A DNA stretch of 64,000 bases from Candidatus Colwellia aromaticivorans (GCF_003333305.1 NZ_QOLD01000020.1:1-64000); one strand, 5' to 3'; positions 8,888 through 18,977 are shown, counted from the stretch's first letter. The notes: a model not told the origin generated them from the sequence alone. Program-made: numbers and translations.

Positions 8888-9151
8888 TAGAATATGACTA
8901 CAATCAATGGTTGGCCTACTATCGCTGAAAATACTCACATTTTTAGTGTTAGTAATCGTACGAAACGAGCCATAGGCGATACTTTTGATAAAGTAGAACA
9001 AAAGTTATTAAAGGTTGTACTTAAAGCGTTTAATGTGGATGTTCATCATTGGCTAATTCTTCATGGCCGGTACACTTGTGTTGCCCATAAATCCAAAGGC
9101 GGCTCATGTATTATTGAATATTTATGTGAGTTTAAAGATAAAGTAGAATGA
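8888..9151 (+). pseudogene. nth: Endonuclease III (nth) C-terminal remnant
   Basis: The 85-residue frame reproduces the C-terminal third of endonuclease III, with GWPTIAENTHIF, KVEQKLLKVV, VDVHHWLILHGRYTC and GGSCIIEYLCEFKDKVE. The N-terminal half with the helix-hairpin-helix is absent. Two essential features are lost. The catalytic Asp of the VDTH motif is Asn (ENTH), and one of the four iron-sulphur cysteines (C-x6-C-x2-C-x5-C) is Gly (HKSKGGSC). It ends in TGA at 9149-9151, 32 bp before gloA. It is judged a dead fragment. A functional nth is expected elsewhere in the genome. Confidence 0.82.
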
Positions 9152-9183
9152 TAAGTCGTCTTACTTTAAGTTAAGGAATAAAG

Positions 9184-9603
9184 ATGAAGTTTTTACATAC
9201 CATGGTTCGAATTCATGATCTTGACCAATCGCTCGACTTTTACATCAATAAACTAGGGTTAGTTGAAATCAGACGTAGAGATGTACCAGAAGGAAAGTTT
9301 ACCTTGATCTTTTTAGCGACAGCTAAAGGGGAAGCAGAAATTGAATTAACCCATAATTGGGACTCAAAAGAAGAATACACTACAGGACGTAATTTTGGGC
9401 ATTTAGCCTTTGAAGTAGAAGATATTTACCAAACGTGTCAACAACTGCAAGCAAGTGGCGTGATTATTAACCGACCTCCACGTTGTGGAAAAATGGCTTT
9501 TGTTAAATCACCTGACAATGTTTCTATTGAATTATTACAAAAAGGACCTGCATTAGCACCACAAGAGCCGTGGTCAAGTATGAAAAACATTGGCTCTTGG
9601 TAG
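9184..9603 (+). CDS. gloA: Lactoylglutathione lyase (glyoxalase I)
   Basis: A cytoplasmic VOC-fold metalloenzyme converting the methylglyoxal-glutathione hemithioacetal to S-lactoylglutathione. Ligands expected for GloA are in place at His5 (MKFLHTMVR), Glu54 (EIELTHNW), His73 (NFGHLAFEV) and Glu116 (VSIELL). The length of 139 aa is close to the usual 135. The start is preceded by TTAAGGAATAAAG, a good ribosome-binding site. The C-terminal tail [15 protein letters not shown] is longer than in the enteric enzyme. The gene is convergent with the aminotransferase that follows. Confidence 0.93.
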   Translation: MKFLHTMVRIHDLDQSLDFYINKLGLVEIRRRDVPEGKFTLIFLATAKGEAEIELTHNWDSKEEYTTGRNFGHLAFEVEDIYQTCQQLQASGVIINRPPRCGKMAFVKSPDNVSIELLQKGPALAPQEPWSSMKNIGSW

Positions 9604-9649
9604 TGCTTTGTAGTCATCAATTATTTAACAGATTATCAGTAAAAATCGC

Positions 9650-10771
9650 TTATCGAGCCAACGCCTCTTTAAGCGCAGCTAAACATAAAAGAACATTTTC
9701 ATTACGAGCCGCATAGCCCATTAAACCAATACGCCAAGCATTGCCAGCAAATTGTCCTAAGCCAGCGCCAATCTCTAAGTTATATTCATTTAATAAAAAT
9801 TGACGCACTTTTGCATCGTCAACACCTTCAGGAATATGAACCGTATTTAACTGTGGTAACCTTTCACTTTCAGGCACAACAAAACTTATTCCTAACGCCT
9901 CTAAACCAGAAGCCAATTTTTCATGTTGAGCTTTATGGCGTGCCCAGCTGTTTTCTAAGCCTTCGTTCTGAAGCATTAATAAAGACTCATGTAGTGCATA
10001 TAAAGAATTGACTGGTGCGGTATGGTGATAACTACGCTTACCTTCACCTGACCAATAACCCATGACAAGTGATTGATCTAAAAACCAACTTTGTACGGGA
10101 ATTTCTCTATTTTTAATGATCTCAGCAGCTCGATCGCTAAAGCTCACTGGTGATAAACCTGGCACGCAAGATAAGCATTTTTGACTACCGGCATACACAG
10201 CATCTATGCCCCAGTCATCAACTTTTAATTCAACGCCACCCAGTGAAGTTACCGCATCAACAATCGTTAAACAGTTGTGTTTACGTGCTATTTCACAAAG
10301 GGTTTTAGCATCAGATAATGCACCTGTAGAGGTTTCGGCATGTACAAAAGCAACAAAAGTTGCTTGCGGTGTCTGCTTTAAAGTATCCTCTAATGCTTGT
10401 GGGTCAACCGCTCTACCCCATGTGCCATCAACAACAACGGCTTTTGCACCAATACGCTGTACATTTTCAATCATACGCGCGCCAAACACACCATTACGAC
10501 AAACAACAACCGTATCATTTGGCGTAATTAAGTTAACAAAACATGCTTCCATACCCGCAGAGCCAGGAGCAGAAATAGCCATTGTATAAGTGTTTTTAGT
10601 TTGAAAGGCATATTGTAACAATGACTTAACTTCATCCATCATACCAATAAAAGTAGGATCTAAATGACCCACTGTCGGTCTTGCTAAAGCTGACAATACA
10701 CGAGGACTAACATCAGAAGGACCTGGGCCCATTAACGTACGTTGTGGTGGTATAAAAGATTGAATTGGCAT
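9650..10771 (-). CDS. Class V aminotransferase, alanine/serine-glyoxylate type
   Basis: A PLP-dependent fold-type I enzyme of the AGXT/PucG group, transferring an amino group from alanine or serine to glyoxylate. The PLP lysine is K198 in AGSQKCLS. The PLP-phosphate region SAPGSAGMEA (68-77) and the Asp of VDAVTSLGG (171-179) are present. The start MPIQSFIPPQRTLMGPGPSD is typical. It is 373 aa, complete and monocistronic, with no purine-catabolism genes nearby, so glyoxylate detoxification or one-carbon metabolism is as likely as ureidoglycine transamination. Donor specificity cannot be read from sequence. Confidence 0.88.
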   Translation of the reverse strand: MPIQSFIPPQRTLMGPGPSDVSPRVLSALARPTVGHLDPTFIGMMDEVKSLLQYAFQTKNTYTMAISAPGSAGMEACFVNLITPNDTVVVCRNGVFGARMIENVQRIGAKAVVVDGTWGRAVDPQALEDTLKQTPQATFVAFVHAETSTGALSDAKTLCEIARKHNCLTIVDAVTSLGGVELKVDDWGIDAVYAGSQKCLSCVPGLSPVSFSDRAAEIIKNREIPVQSWFLDQSLVMGYWSGEGKRSYHHTAPVNSLYALHESLLMLQNEGLENSWARHKAQHEKLASGLEALGISFVVPESERLPQLNTVHIPEGVDDAKVRQFLLNEYNLEIGAGLGQFAGNAWRIGLMGYAARNENVLLCLAALKEALAR

Positions 10772-10948
10772 AGTGAGCTCACCTGTTGATATAATTTGGC
10801 TATAGATGCTAACACCATAGCATTAATTGAACTATTTCTTTAATTAATAGTTGTTATCCTAGTTATTCATTTCATAAATGAAGTGGCAAGTACTCCACTT
10901 ATTGTTATCATTGATTTTATTGACTTTACTGATGACGAATAGCTTCTT

Positions 10949-11485
10949 ATGGCACTAAAAGCAACAATTTATAAAGTAAACATTGAGCTAGCAAATATGG
11001 ATCGTAATTATTATGATTCATTACAACTTACGCTAGCGCAACACCCTTCAGAAACAGAGCAACGGCTTATGGTACGTTTAATCTGTTATATATTAAATGC
11101 TCATCCAGACTTGCAGTTTGGTAAGGGTGTTAGTGACGAAGATGAAGCGGTTATCCGTCAAATAAATTATAGTGATGAAATTGCTCTCTGGATTGAGTTA
11201 GGGCAAATAGACGAAAAACGAATCAAAAAAGCGTGTAATAAGGCTGCAAAAGTAAAGCTATATTGTTATGGCTCAAGCGTGAATACTTGGTGGTCGCAGT
11301 CACAAGCTACTTTACTGAAGTTCCCTAAACTGAGTATTGAACAGTTTGATACCACTACAACGAATGAGTTAGTGAAATTACTGAGTAGAAATATGGAATT
11401 TCAATGTAGCATTCAAGACGATCAACTATGGCTAAGCTGTGGTGATGAAACATTGTTGATAGAAACAACTACTTTAAAGTCGTAA
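10949..11485 (+). CDS. yaeQ: YaeQ family protein
   Basis: 178 aa with the YaeQ family pattern throughout: MALKATIYKVNIELANMDRNYYDS, HPSETEQRLMVRLICYIL, ISDEDEAV-like GVSDEDEAVIRQ, WIELGQIDEKRIKKACNKA. The family has a compact nuclease-like (PD-(D/E)XK-related) fold, and its role has been linked to suppressing RfaH loss, so its true function is uncertain. It is divergent from the aminotransferase across a 177-bp gap and followed 30 bp later by the peptidase gene. Confidence 0.88.
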   Translation: MALKATIYKVNIELANMDRNYYDSLQLTLAQHPSETEQRLMVRLICYILNAHPDLQFGKGVSDEDEAVIRQINYSDEIALWIELGQIDEKRIKKACNKAAKVKLYCYGSSVNTWWSQSQATLLKFPKLSIEQFDTTTTNELVKLLSRNMEFQCSIQDDQLWLSCGDETLLIETTTLKS

Positions 11486-11515
11486 AAAACTTACTCCCTC
11501 ATAAAAGAATTAATA

Positions 11516-12910
11516 ATGTTCAACGAGAAAAAAAAGACTAACAGCCTTTCTACTTTATTAATGAAAGTTGGTGTACTGATAACTAGCTTAGCTACAGCAA
11601 GCTTTGCTTGTGCAGTGACAAATAATATATCTTTAGCACAAGTCACTAAAGATGTGACCTACCTAGCGAGTGACGACTTAAAAGGTCGAAATAACTATTC
11701 AGCAGAAATACGCTTAGCTGCTGATTATATTGCTAAACGTTTTCAAGAAAGTGGTTTAGTGGCTGCAGACAACATATCAGGGGCGGATTTTTTACAAAAA
11801 TATCAAATAACTAAAACTATCCCAAAAAAAATCAACTTAACGATAAATGGACAAAATATTGCTTCTGAAAGTTTAGCAATGGCTAGCACTATTACTGATT
11901 TTTCATGGGCAATTAACAACAATGTTAAAAACACGGAGTTTACTATACATAGCATAGGTAAAAACGATGATATGCGAGCCATCGTTGACACATTAAATAA
12001 TCAAGGAGGAAAACATCTAGTTTTATTAAACACCGATCATAAAGCTCTCTTTGAACGTTATCAACACTATTTGCAACAAGGGTCAACAAAACTAACACAA
12101 GAAGATAATGGTAAAAACTCAGGTGGAGTTATCGTTATAGCGCTCTCAACAATGAAAGCTGAAAAAATTAAGACATTGAACGTTTCAGGTGTTAACACAA
12201 TAAGTAAAAACGAACTAATGAACGTAGTGGCTATATTACCTGGGAAAACTAAACCAGAAGAAGTTGTGCTCTATTCTGCTCATTATGATCACTTGGGAGT
12301 TAAAGATGACCAAAGTGACGTTATTTATAATGGCGCTGATGATAATGCTTCAGGTACAACCGCAATTATCAACTTGGCACATTACTATGCCAAACAGGGA
12401 GATAATGCGCGTACGCTTATGTTTGCTGCCTTTAGCGCAGAAGAAATTGGCGGTTTTGGCTCGAGTTATTTTTCGAAACAACTTGAGCCACAAACAATCA
12501 CCGCAATGATTAATATTGAAATGATTGGTAAACCGTCAAAATTTGGCGCTGGCACACTGTGGATGACAGGGATGGATCGCTCTAATCTAGGCGAACAATT
12601 AAATACAGTGCTAGCCAAATCAGGTAAAAAAATATACGAAGACCCTTACCCAGAGCAAGGTTTATTCTATCGTTCAGACAATGCAACCTTAGCAAGGTTA
12701 GGTGTACCCGCTCATAGTTTTAGTAGTGCTCAGCTTGATAAAGATCAGTACTATCATCAAACTAGCGACGATCTATCATCATTAGATTTAACATCTCTTC
12801 ATCAAATTATTGAAATGCTTGCTATGGCAACTCAGCCTTTAGTCGACGGCAATATAACCCCTTCACGAATTGATAAAAAATTGGTAAAAGGGAAAGGACT
12901 TATATTTTAA
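11516..12910 (+). CDS. Secreted M28-family zinc aminopeptidase
   Basis: A signal peptide is present (MKVGVLITSLATASFACA; the start could be ATG 11516 or ATG 11564). The mature part carries the co-catalytic zinc site of family M28: AHYDHLGV (His/Asp region), NGADDNASGTTAIINLA (bridging Asp), FSAEEIGGFGSSYF (catalytic Glu and Glu ligand), then INIEMIG (Asp ligand normally here replaced by Glu in EMIG) and a late His in DQYYHQTSD. It is probably periplasmic or exported, releasing N-terminal amino acids from peptides. A PA-like insert at about 100-230 precedes the catalytic domain. It is convergent with the GNAT gene. Confidence 0.87.
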   Translation: MFNEKKKTNSLSTLLMKVGVLITSLATASFACAVTNNISLAQVTKDVTYLASDDLKGRNNYSAEIRLAADYIAKRFQESGLVAADNISGADFLQKYQITKTIPKKINLTINGQNIASESLAMASTITDFSWAINNNVKNTEFTIHSIGKNDDMRAIVDTLNNQGGKHLVLLNTDHKALFERYQHYLQQGSTKLTQEDNGKNSGGVIVIALSTMKAEKIKTLNVSGVNTISKNELMNVVAILPGKTKPEEVVLYSAHYDHLGVKDDQSDVIYNGADDNASGTTAIINLAHYYAKQGDNARTLMFAAFSAEEIGGFGSSYFSKQLEPQTITAMINIEMIGKPSKFGAGTLWMTGMDRSNLGEQLNTVLAKSGKKIYEDPYPEQGLFYRSDNATLARLGVPAHSFSSAQLDKDQYYHQTSDDLSSLDLTSLHQIIEMLAMATQPLVDGNITPSRIDKKLVKGKGLIF

Positions 12911-12927
12911 TTAAGTAATCAGAAAAC

Positions 12928-13395
12928 TCAGGCAACAATAACGTCAAGTGGACAACGCATTTGGAACTCTAGTTTATTTTTTCCTTCAATCTGAAAACCA
13001 TGACGTAAATAAAGCCCTCTAGCTGGGTTTTGCAATAATACATTAAGGGTAACTGGTAATTGAAGTTGCAATGCTCTTTTTTTCACAACAGTTAATATCT
13101 TACTACCAACACCCTTTCCTTGAAATTCTGGTAATATTTGTAGTTGTCTAATATGGAGGCTTTTTGTTGTGCCATTAAGTGCAATTACTCCCATCTTTAA
13201 CACGCCAATGGGTTTACGATCTCGTAAGATAATATGCGAGTCATAGTAGTGTTCTTTGATTCGTTCAAGGTGCTGTTCATTGGTTAACTTTAATTTAGCT
13301 TTAGCTAAATGTGCTGACATTGATTTTTGTCGAAGTCTTAGTAAAAAGTCTATATCTTCATGCTTTACTTTTCTAAAGCCAATTGTAAATCTCAT
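12928..13395 (-). CDS. GNAT-family N-acetyltransferase
   Basis: 155 aa with the GNAT core. The acetyl-CoA pyrophosphate loop is LPEFQGKGVGSKILTVVKKRA (Q/R-x-x-G-x-G/A), preceded by strand LHIRQLQI. The C-terminal LYLRHGFQIEGKNKLEFQMR is also typical. Substrate is unknown. It begins with ATG at 13395 and ends 17 bp from the end of the convergent M28 gene. Confidence 0.8.
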   Translation of the reverse strand: MRFTIGFRKVKHEDIDFLLRLRQKSMSAHLAKAKLKLTNEQHLERIKEHYYDSHIILRDRKPIGVLKMGVIALNGTTKSLHIRQLQILPEFQGKGVGSKILTVVKKRALQLQLPVTLNVLLQNPARGLYLRHGFQIEGKNKLEFQMRCPLDVIVA

Positions 13396-13476
13396 TAGAA
13401 TTTAAATAGTAAGAGGAATAATAAATAAAAAGAGTATAACAGGTTTACTGCCAAGTGAATTGTCTTGATTATAACA

Positions 13477-14770
13477 TTAATATTTATAATCAGTTAAGTA
13501 GTTAACTAAGTGTTCGCTAGGTAGAGGTTTAGAAAAATAATAACCTTGAATACAATCACAACCTAATTCAGTAAGTTGTTGTAACTGTTCTTTGGTTTCA
13601 ACGCCTTCAGTAACAACTTTTTTCCCTAATGATTTAGACATGACAATAATAGTAGAGACTAAAACGTTGTCACCTTCATTTGTACTCATGCCTCTAATGA
13701 ATGATTTATCAATTTTTATATAATCAACAGGAATACGGCGCAAATAGCTTAACGATGAATAACCTGTACCAAAATAATCAAGTGCAATAGTACAACCTGC
13801 TACTCGTAACTGGTTAAAAAGGCGTTCGTTATTTCGTTTATCAGGCGCTAGTGCACTTTCTGTTAATTCAAAGCAAATATCACTCGGCTTAAGCCCATGT
13901 TGTTCAATAACCATCAGCCATTGACCATTTTCACTTTTGTTTAAAGGAATTTCATATACAGAACGATTTATATTAAAAACAATATCATTAAAACCTTGAG
14001 ACTTTAATATTTTTAACTGGCGACAGGCTTCATTTAAAACAAACTCACCTAACGGTCTAATCAATGAGAATTCTTCTGCAATAGGAATAAACTCTTCAGG
14101 CGAAATCCATTGTCCTTCATTTTTCCAACGTACTAACGCTTCAAATTTATTAATTTTTTGTTCTGTAATTGAGACTATTGGCTGAAAGGCCACACTAAGT
14201 AAATTACTGGTTAATGCTGCGGATAAAGCCTTTTTCAAAAATAATTGTCGCTGTACATTTTGTTGCATATCTTGGGTGAAATAATTAAATGAATTTCTCC
14301 CATCATCTTTCGCATGAACCATTGCATGTTCAGCTTTTTTAATTAACGTACTTGCATCATCTGTATCATCTTGAAAGAGTAGGATGGCGATACAGAGCGA
14401 CTAAAATGGCATCGGTTTCACCCATACTATTTTTTAAAGGTACGCCTACATAACCTACGATAGCCATATCAATCAATAGTTAATCATCCAGGTATGCTTG
14501 TTGCGTGTGAGAAGTATGAAAGCACACATCACCTTCGCTAACATTCTGGCATGGCGTATGTTGTAAACCATAAGAGAAGTTGTCATTGATAACACCATGC
14601 GCAGCTAAGGAAATAGTGGTCGCGAGAGTTTTTCAGCGTTTAATTTTGCAATAAAGACGAAATCAGCTTTTATAGCTTTTGGCTAGAGATAAGCAAATAG
14701 AATCGGTAAAATCATCCGATGTAGAATGGGATAAACTGTCAATTATCGATTTAACTTTCTCTTCAACCAC
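13477..14770 (-). pseudogene. Decayed GAF-GGDEF-EAL cyclic-di-GMP gene (EAL domain still open)
   Basis: A 281-residue frame (14322 to 13477) holds a full EAL phosphodiesterase domain, with FEALVRW, FELTESAL, LDYFGTGYSSL, IKIDKSFI and VVTEGVE. The signature EAL is intact but DDFGTG reads DYFGTG, which loses one metal-binding Asp. Just before it is the end of a GGDEF domain (AILLFQDDTDDASTL, KKAEHAMVHAKDDGRN) cut off by a stop at 14401-14403. Further upstream, in other frames, are pieces of a GAF-like sensor: ADFVFIAKLN, NDNFSYGLQHTPCQNV and IVGYVGVPLKNSMGE, with an internal TAA. The probable original start is GTG 14770 with AAGGAA 10 nt upstream. The GGDEF core is deleted. Confidence 0.8.
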
Positions 14771-14928
14771 TGTTTAAATTTCCTTATGAAAACGATATTG
14801 ATTGTGAATATATGATTCTATAAGCCCACATATAGTGAAACTTTCGCTACTCTATCTTATTTACGCTCATCTAGTTGTTATATATAGTGTACATTACTGT
14901 TTTAACCTATATTGATACAGATAAAAGT

Positions 14929-15219
14929 ATGACAACACCTCAAAAAAATAATATAGCTACCAAGCTTACCAAGCGCCACCCAAAATTGATTCATACAGAA
15001 AACATTAAGGTAGTTTCTCATGTACAACGCGAATCTTATGATTGGCAACTTAATACATTAATGCTTGATGGCGTTGATGTCCCCTTTAAATATAAACGAA
15101 AGAAACTCTACAAAAACCTTAAAAATTCAAGAGTTAATATTACTTATTATCCAGATAATGAAAAAGTTGCCGGTTTAGATATTGAAGTAATGAAAATAGT
15201 ACGAATAAAAGTAGCTTAA
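14929..15219 (+). CDS. Small basic conserved-looking hypothetical protein
   Basis: I do not recognise this family. From ATG 14929 the product is 96 aa (MTTPQKNNIATKLTKRHPKL...) and very basic. An in-frame ATG at 14875 would add 18 mostly hydrophobic residues but has no better ribosome-binding site. The middle part (WQLNTLMLDGVDVPFKYKRK) and the end (VAGLDIEVMKIVRIKVA) look like beta strands of a small compact domain. It is isolated between the decayed EAL gene and the Yip1 gene. Confidence 0.55.
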   Translation: MTTPQKNNIATKLTKRHPKLIHTENIKVVSHVQRESYDWQLNTLMLDGVDVPFKYKRKKLYKNLKNSRVNITYYPDNEKVAGLDIEVMKIVRIKVA

Positions 15220-15489
15220 CTCTGATATAAAAACACCAAGACTAAATACTAACGATTATTATTTTTATATCAATTAATTATAAAAAGCATTGTTTTTATT
15301 TATTTTTAATATAAAAAGAATATATTTTGATGTTTTTACCCTTGTTTTTCAAACAAGTCTTGACGAATGCTCAGCCATCTCCCATAAATAAGGTATCGGT
15401 ATAAAATAATTATTACTACCGAACGTTTATTTAGCGAACAAGAATAACAAAACTAAATAATTTATTGGGGACTGTAAGAGGAAGTTATT

Positions 15490-16089
15490 ATGATATTAAA
15501 TCATATTTGGGGATTGTACGCTCATCCAAAAGATGAATGGCAAACAATTGAAAAACGTCATGAAAGTTTGATATACAGTCTAATGCATATTTTAGTGGTA
15601 GCGTTGATTCCCTCAATATGCAGTTATTATTCAGCAGCACACATAGGTTGGACTATAGGCGTCGGTGACCCAATAAAAATCAGCCAGTCAAGTGCACAAA
15701 TGATGGCTATTGCTATGTATATAGCCTTAGTTTTAGGCGTATTTTCACTGGCTTATTTAATTCAATGGATGGCAAAAACCTTCGATTCTAAACCTAGCTT
15801 TATTCAATCACTAGAGTTAGCTGCTTATACCGCAACACCTATGTTAATGGTTGGTATCGTTACTTTGTTTCCTGTGCTTTGGTTTGTTGCTCTAGCCGGA
15901 CTAGCCGCAGTTAGTTATTCAGTATATCTATTATACTCTGGTGTACCTATTATGATGAATATTCCAGAAGAGAAAGGCTTTATCTATTCAAGCTCAGTGG
16001 TAACTTGTGGCTTAGTGCTACTGGTAGCTATCATGGCATTGAGTGCAATATTCTGGACCACGGGCTTTGGTCCTGAATATGTAAGCTAG
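15490..16089 (+). CDS. YIP1-family inner-membrane protein
   Basis: 199 aa with about five predicted membrane segments (near 30-50, 70-95, 112-132, 135-155, 170-192). The Yip1 family start is clear (ILNHIWGLYAHPKDEWQTIEKR), as is the central EL(A)AYTATPMLM motif. Bacterial members are integral membrane proteins of unknown role. A strong AGAGGAAG ribosome-binding site precedes the start. The 270 bp upstream (15220-15489) is very AT-rich with no gene. Confidence 0.82.
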   Translation: MILNHIWGLYAHPKDEWQTIEKRHESLIYSLMHILVVALIPSICSYYSAAHIGWTIGVGDPIKISQSSAQMMAIAMYIALVLGVFSLAYLIQWMAKTFDSKPSFIQSLELAAYTATPMLMVGIVTLFPVLWFVALAGLAAVSYSVYLLYSGVPIMMNIPEEKGFIYSSSVVTCGLVLLVAIMALSAIFWTTGFGPEYVS

Positions 16090-16103
16090 TTTCGAGTTAA
16101 CGA

Positions 16104-16136
16104 GTAGCGAGTGACGAAATAACTCGCTACTTTTCT
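16104..16136 (+). terminator. Rho-independent terminator of the Yip1 gene
   Basis: GTAGCGAGT (16104-16112) pairs with ACTCGCTAC (16122-16130) and is followed by TTTTCTT. It lies between the convergent Yip1 and purF genes. Confidence 0.8.
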
Positions 16137-16152
16137 TACTCGTACCTATTGG

Positions 16153-17670
16153 CTATTCAGCCCCTTCGTTATACATATCGATTACAGAATCGGCATTTTT
16201 ATCTGACTCTTCTTTAGAGTTATTGTTACGCATAGCATCCAGTCTTTCTAAATAAGCATTATCAATATCATTGGTGATATAATGACCATTGAATACAGAG
16301 GTATCAAAACATTTTATATCTGGGTTCCCTAAACCGACAGCAATAACTAAATCTTCAATAGATTGAAAAATGAGTTTATCCGCACCAATTAAACTGCATA
16401 TATCATCAACATCACGTCCATGAGCAATTAATTCATTAGCGCTCGGCATATCTATACCATAAACGTTAGGAAAGCGTACTTCAGGGGCAGCAGAAGCAAA
16501 ATAAACTTTTTTAGCTCCAGCAGAGCGTGCCATTTCAATGATCTGTGAGGACGTTGTTCCACGCACTACTGAGTCATCAACAAGTAGTACATTTTTACCT
16601 TTAAATTCTGTTGTAATAGCATTAAGTTTTTGTCGTACAGATTTTTTACGTTGCTCTTGGCCTGGCATAATAAAAGTTCGACCAATATAACGATTTTTCA
16701 CAAAACCTTGTCTATAGGGTAACTTTAATTGATGCGCTATTTGCAAAGCAATATCGCATGATGTTTCAGGGATAGGAATAACGACATCGATATCCACATC
16801 ACTCCATTCTTCAGCTATTTTTTCACCAAGTTTAGTTCCCATTTCAACACGAGATGCATAAACAGACATTTTATCAATAGTTGAATCTGGACGAGCAAAA
16901 TAGACAAATTCAAAAATACAAGGACTATAGACAGGATTTTCGGAGCACTGTCGGCTATAAATCTGACCATCTTCAGTGAAAAATATCGCTTCGCCAGGGG
17001 CTACATCACGCACAAACTCAAATGAACAAGCATCAAGGGCTACTGACTCAGAGGCGATCATGTATTCAACACCGTTTTCAGTTTCACGTTTACCAAAAAC
17101 TAACGGACGAATACCATTTGGGTCACGAAAAGCAATCATGCCATAACCAACAATTAGGGCTACTGTTGCGTAAGCACCTCGCACACGTTTATGCACATTA
17201 GCAACGGCTGTAAAAACATCATCAGGCGTTAATGTTACTTGGGTGCTTTGTTGTAACTCATGACCCAAAATATTTAATAGTAACTCTGAATCAGACGTAG
17301 TATTTACATGACGGCGAGCTTCAGTATTCAACCAAACTTTTAACTCGTCTGCATTAGTTAAGTTACCATTATGAGCTAAAGATATTCCGTAAGGTGAGTT
17401 AGCATAAAAAGGCTGAGCCTCAGATGAGCTTGACGTACCCGCTGTTGGGTAGCGTACATGACCAATACCAACATTACCTTGCAAACGCAACATATGGCGA
17501 GTATGAAAGACATCTTTTACTAAACCATTACCTTTTCTAAGGCGAAATGTATTGTTATGAATAGTTACAATACCGGCAGCATCTTGTCCCCGATGCTGTA
17601 ACACTGTTAATCCGTCATACAAATACTGATTAACCGGGGTTTTACCGACAATACCAACAATACCACACAT
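16153..17670 (-). CDS. purF: Amidophosphoribosyltransferase
   Basis: First committed step of purine synthesis: PRPP plus glutamine gives 5-phosphoribosylamine. After Met removal Cys2 (MCGIVGIVG) is the N-terminal nucleophile of the glutaminase domain, and [17 protein letters not shown] follows. The C-terminal phosphoribosyltransferase half carries the PRPP loop [14 protein letters not shown]. The length of 505 aa matches the enteric enzyme. It follows cvpA by 48 bp on the same strand, the classical cvpA-purF pair. No PurR-type box was recognised upstream of cvpA. Confidence 0.97.
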   Translation of the reverse strand: MCGIVGIVGKTPVNQYLYDGLTVLQHRGQDAAGIVTIHNNTFRLRKGNGLVKDVFHTRHMLRLQGNVGIGHVRYPTAGTSSSSEAQPFYANSPYGISLAHNGNLTNADELKVWLNTEARRHVNTTSDSELLLNILGHELQQSTQVTLTPDDVFTAVANVHKRVRGAYATVALIVGYGMIAFRDPNGIRPLVFGKRETENGVEYMIASESVALDACSFEFVRDVAPGEAIFFTEDGQIYSRQCSENPVYSPCIFEFVYFARPDSTIDKMSVYASRVEMGTKLGEKIAEEWSDVDIDVVIPIPETSCDIALQIAHQLKLPYRQGFVKNRYIGRTFIMPGQEQRKKSVRQKLNAITTEFKGKNVLLVDDSVVRGTTSSQIIEMARSAGAKKVYFASAAPEVRFPNVYGIDMPSANELIAHGRDVDDICSLIGADKLIFQSIEDLVIAVGLGNPDIKCFDTSVFNGHYITNDIDNAYLERLDAMRNNNSKEESDKNADSVIDMYNEGAE

Positions 17671-17718
17671 GAATTTTTCTCCGCTTGAAACTTAGTTAAC
17701 TTTAATCAAATAAATAGA

Positions 17719-18201
17719 CTAAGTTAGAAAACTTGATGATTGCTTGAGATACTCAAAAAACCACTCAACAACTAACCTAAATTCGGGTATTAGTTGTGAG
17801 CTTTTCCACCAACCACTTGTTGCTGCTCCCGTGAAAGCATCCATAAAGAATAACACAGCGCTAATAATTAAAACGCCACGTAAAGCTCCAAAGACTAGCC
17901 CTAACACACGATCTGTACCTGACAAACCAGTTTTACTGACTAATTGACCTATAAGGTAATTAACAAGCGCACCTAGTATTAAGGTAACAATAAACAAGAT
18001 CGCGATTGCGGCAGCATTTCGCAAGGTTTGATCGGAAATATTGGTAAGAAGATTGGCTAGATTGGCATAAAAAGTACTGGCAATAAAGAAGGCACTTATC
18101 CAGATAACTAGTGAGACTGCTTCTTTTACAAAGCCGCGTGCCAAACTAATTAACGTTGATATACCTACAACTGCCAAAATGGCATAATCTATCCAAACCA
18201 T
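17719..18201 (-). CDS. cvpA: Colicin V production protein family membrane protein
   Basis: 160 aa with four hydrophobic segments (about 3-20, 27-47, 62-85, 100-122) and the CvpA pattern [25 protein letters not shown] and [15 protein letters not shown]. It is an inner-membrane protein linked in enterobacteria to envelope homeostasis and colicin V export. It lies directly upstream of purF. A possible promoter (TAGAAT near 18233-18238 on the minus strand) lies just before it. Confidence 0.93.
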   Translation of the reverse strand: MVWIDYAILAVVGISTLISLARGFVKEAVSLVIWISAFFIASTFYANLANLLTNISDQTLRNAAAIAILFIVTLILGALVNYLIGQLVSKTGLSGTDRVLGLVFGALRGVLIISAVLFFMDAFTGAATSGWWKSSQLIPEFRLVVEWFFEYLKQSSSFLT

Positions 18202-18281
18202 GTTTTGAGTTTCTCATTGATTAGAGGCGCGCATTCTATCAGAATAAAAGTAAAAATACTTAAGTTTTTAACAAAAATAAA

Positions 18282-18977
18282 TTATTTTGTCGGGTAAAAA
18301 CGTGCAATCTTTCCTTGTACATTGGTCAACTTTTTCAACGCTGGTATTTTTTTCATCAATGTCGCTTTAATTAATTCCGGCCCAACGAAGACCTTAGTCA
18401 AAGTACCTTGTTTTGTTTTAATTGGTTTGGTAAAAGCGGTATAACCATTACGTTTCAGTTTAGTCACGAGTTCAGCAACGTTGCTTTTATGTTTAAAGCT
18501 ACCGAGTTGAATAACCCAGGCTTCTTTATTAACTGATTTCGGTGGTTGTTGACCTAAGACTGGCTTAGTGATTGCCGATTTAGTATTCATTTTTAAAGGT
18601 GCGTTAGCAACAATTTTTTTAACCTTGATAGCCGGAGTAACTTTTGTTTTTTGTACATCAGTATCTACTGCTTGATTATTGATTTTACTGATACTTTGTT
18701 TACTAGTCTGCGCGGTATTATCTATTTTCAACAGATCATCTTGCGCTTGTTCATTAAAAACTGTTACTTTATCTTTTATTACTAGCTTTTGCTCTGGAAA
18801 AGGTTTTTTAGTCATTTTTCCAGTAAAAGTGGAAACTTGGGGTATTTTCTCAAAGTCCGTTTGATTCGATTCCTTTTTACCATCAAGTAAGTCCGGTAAA
18901 AAAATGATAACGGCAGCAGCAACGATGACAGTACCAACAAGGCGATTTTGAAACGGTGTAGACAAGTAATACTCCAA
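18282..18977 (-). CDS. dedD: SPOR-domain cell-division protein, DedD-like
   Basis: A single N-terminal membrane anchor (residues about 10-30, NRLVGTVIVAAAVIIFLPDLL), a flexible K/T/Q-rich linker and a C-terminal SPOR domain (AWVIQLGSFKHKSNVAELVTKLKRNGYTAF...). SPOR domains bind denuded septal peptidoglycan, so the product should act at the division site. 231 aa. Position between folC and cvpA is the same as for dedD in E. coli, which supports the name. Confidence 0.9.
   Translation of the reverse strand: MEYYLSTPFQNRLVGTVIVAAAVIIFLPDLLDGKKESNQTDFEKIPQVSTFTGKMTKKPFPEQKLVIKDKVTVFNEQAQDDLLKIDNTAQTSKQSISKINNQAVDTDVQKTKVTPAIKVKKIVANAPLKMNTKSAITKPVLGQQPPKSVNKEAWVIQLGSFKHKSNVAELVTKLKRNGYTAFTKPIKTKQGTLTKVFVGPELIKATLMKKIPALKKLTNVQGKIARFYPTK

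Noticed and set aside
8720-9001. 93-codon minus-strand frame over the nth relic
   Set aside because: The nth similarity on the plus strand is clear over its 5' half; the rest is unassigned and is listed only as a finding.
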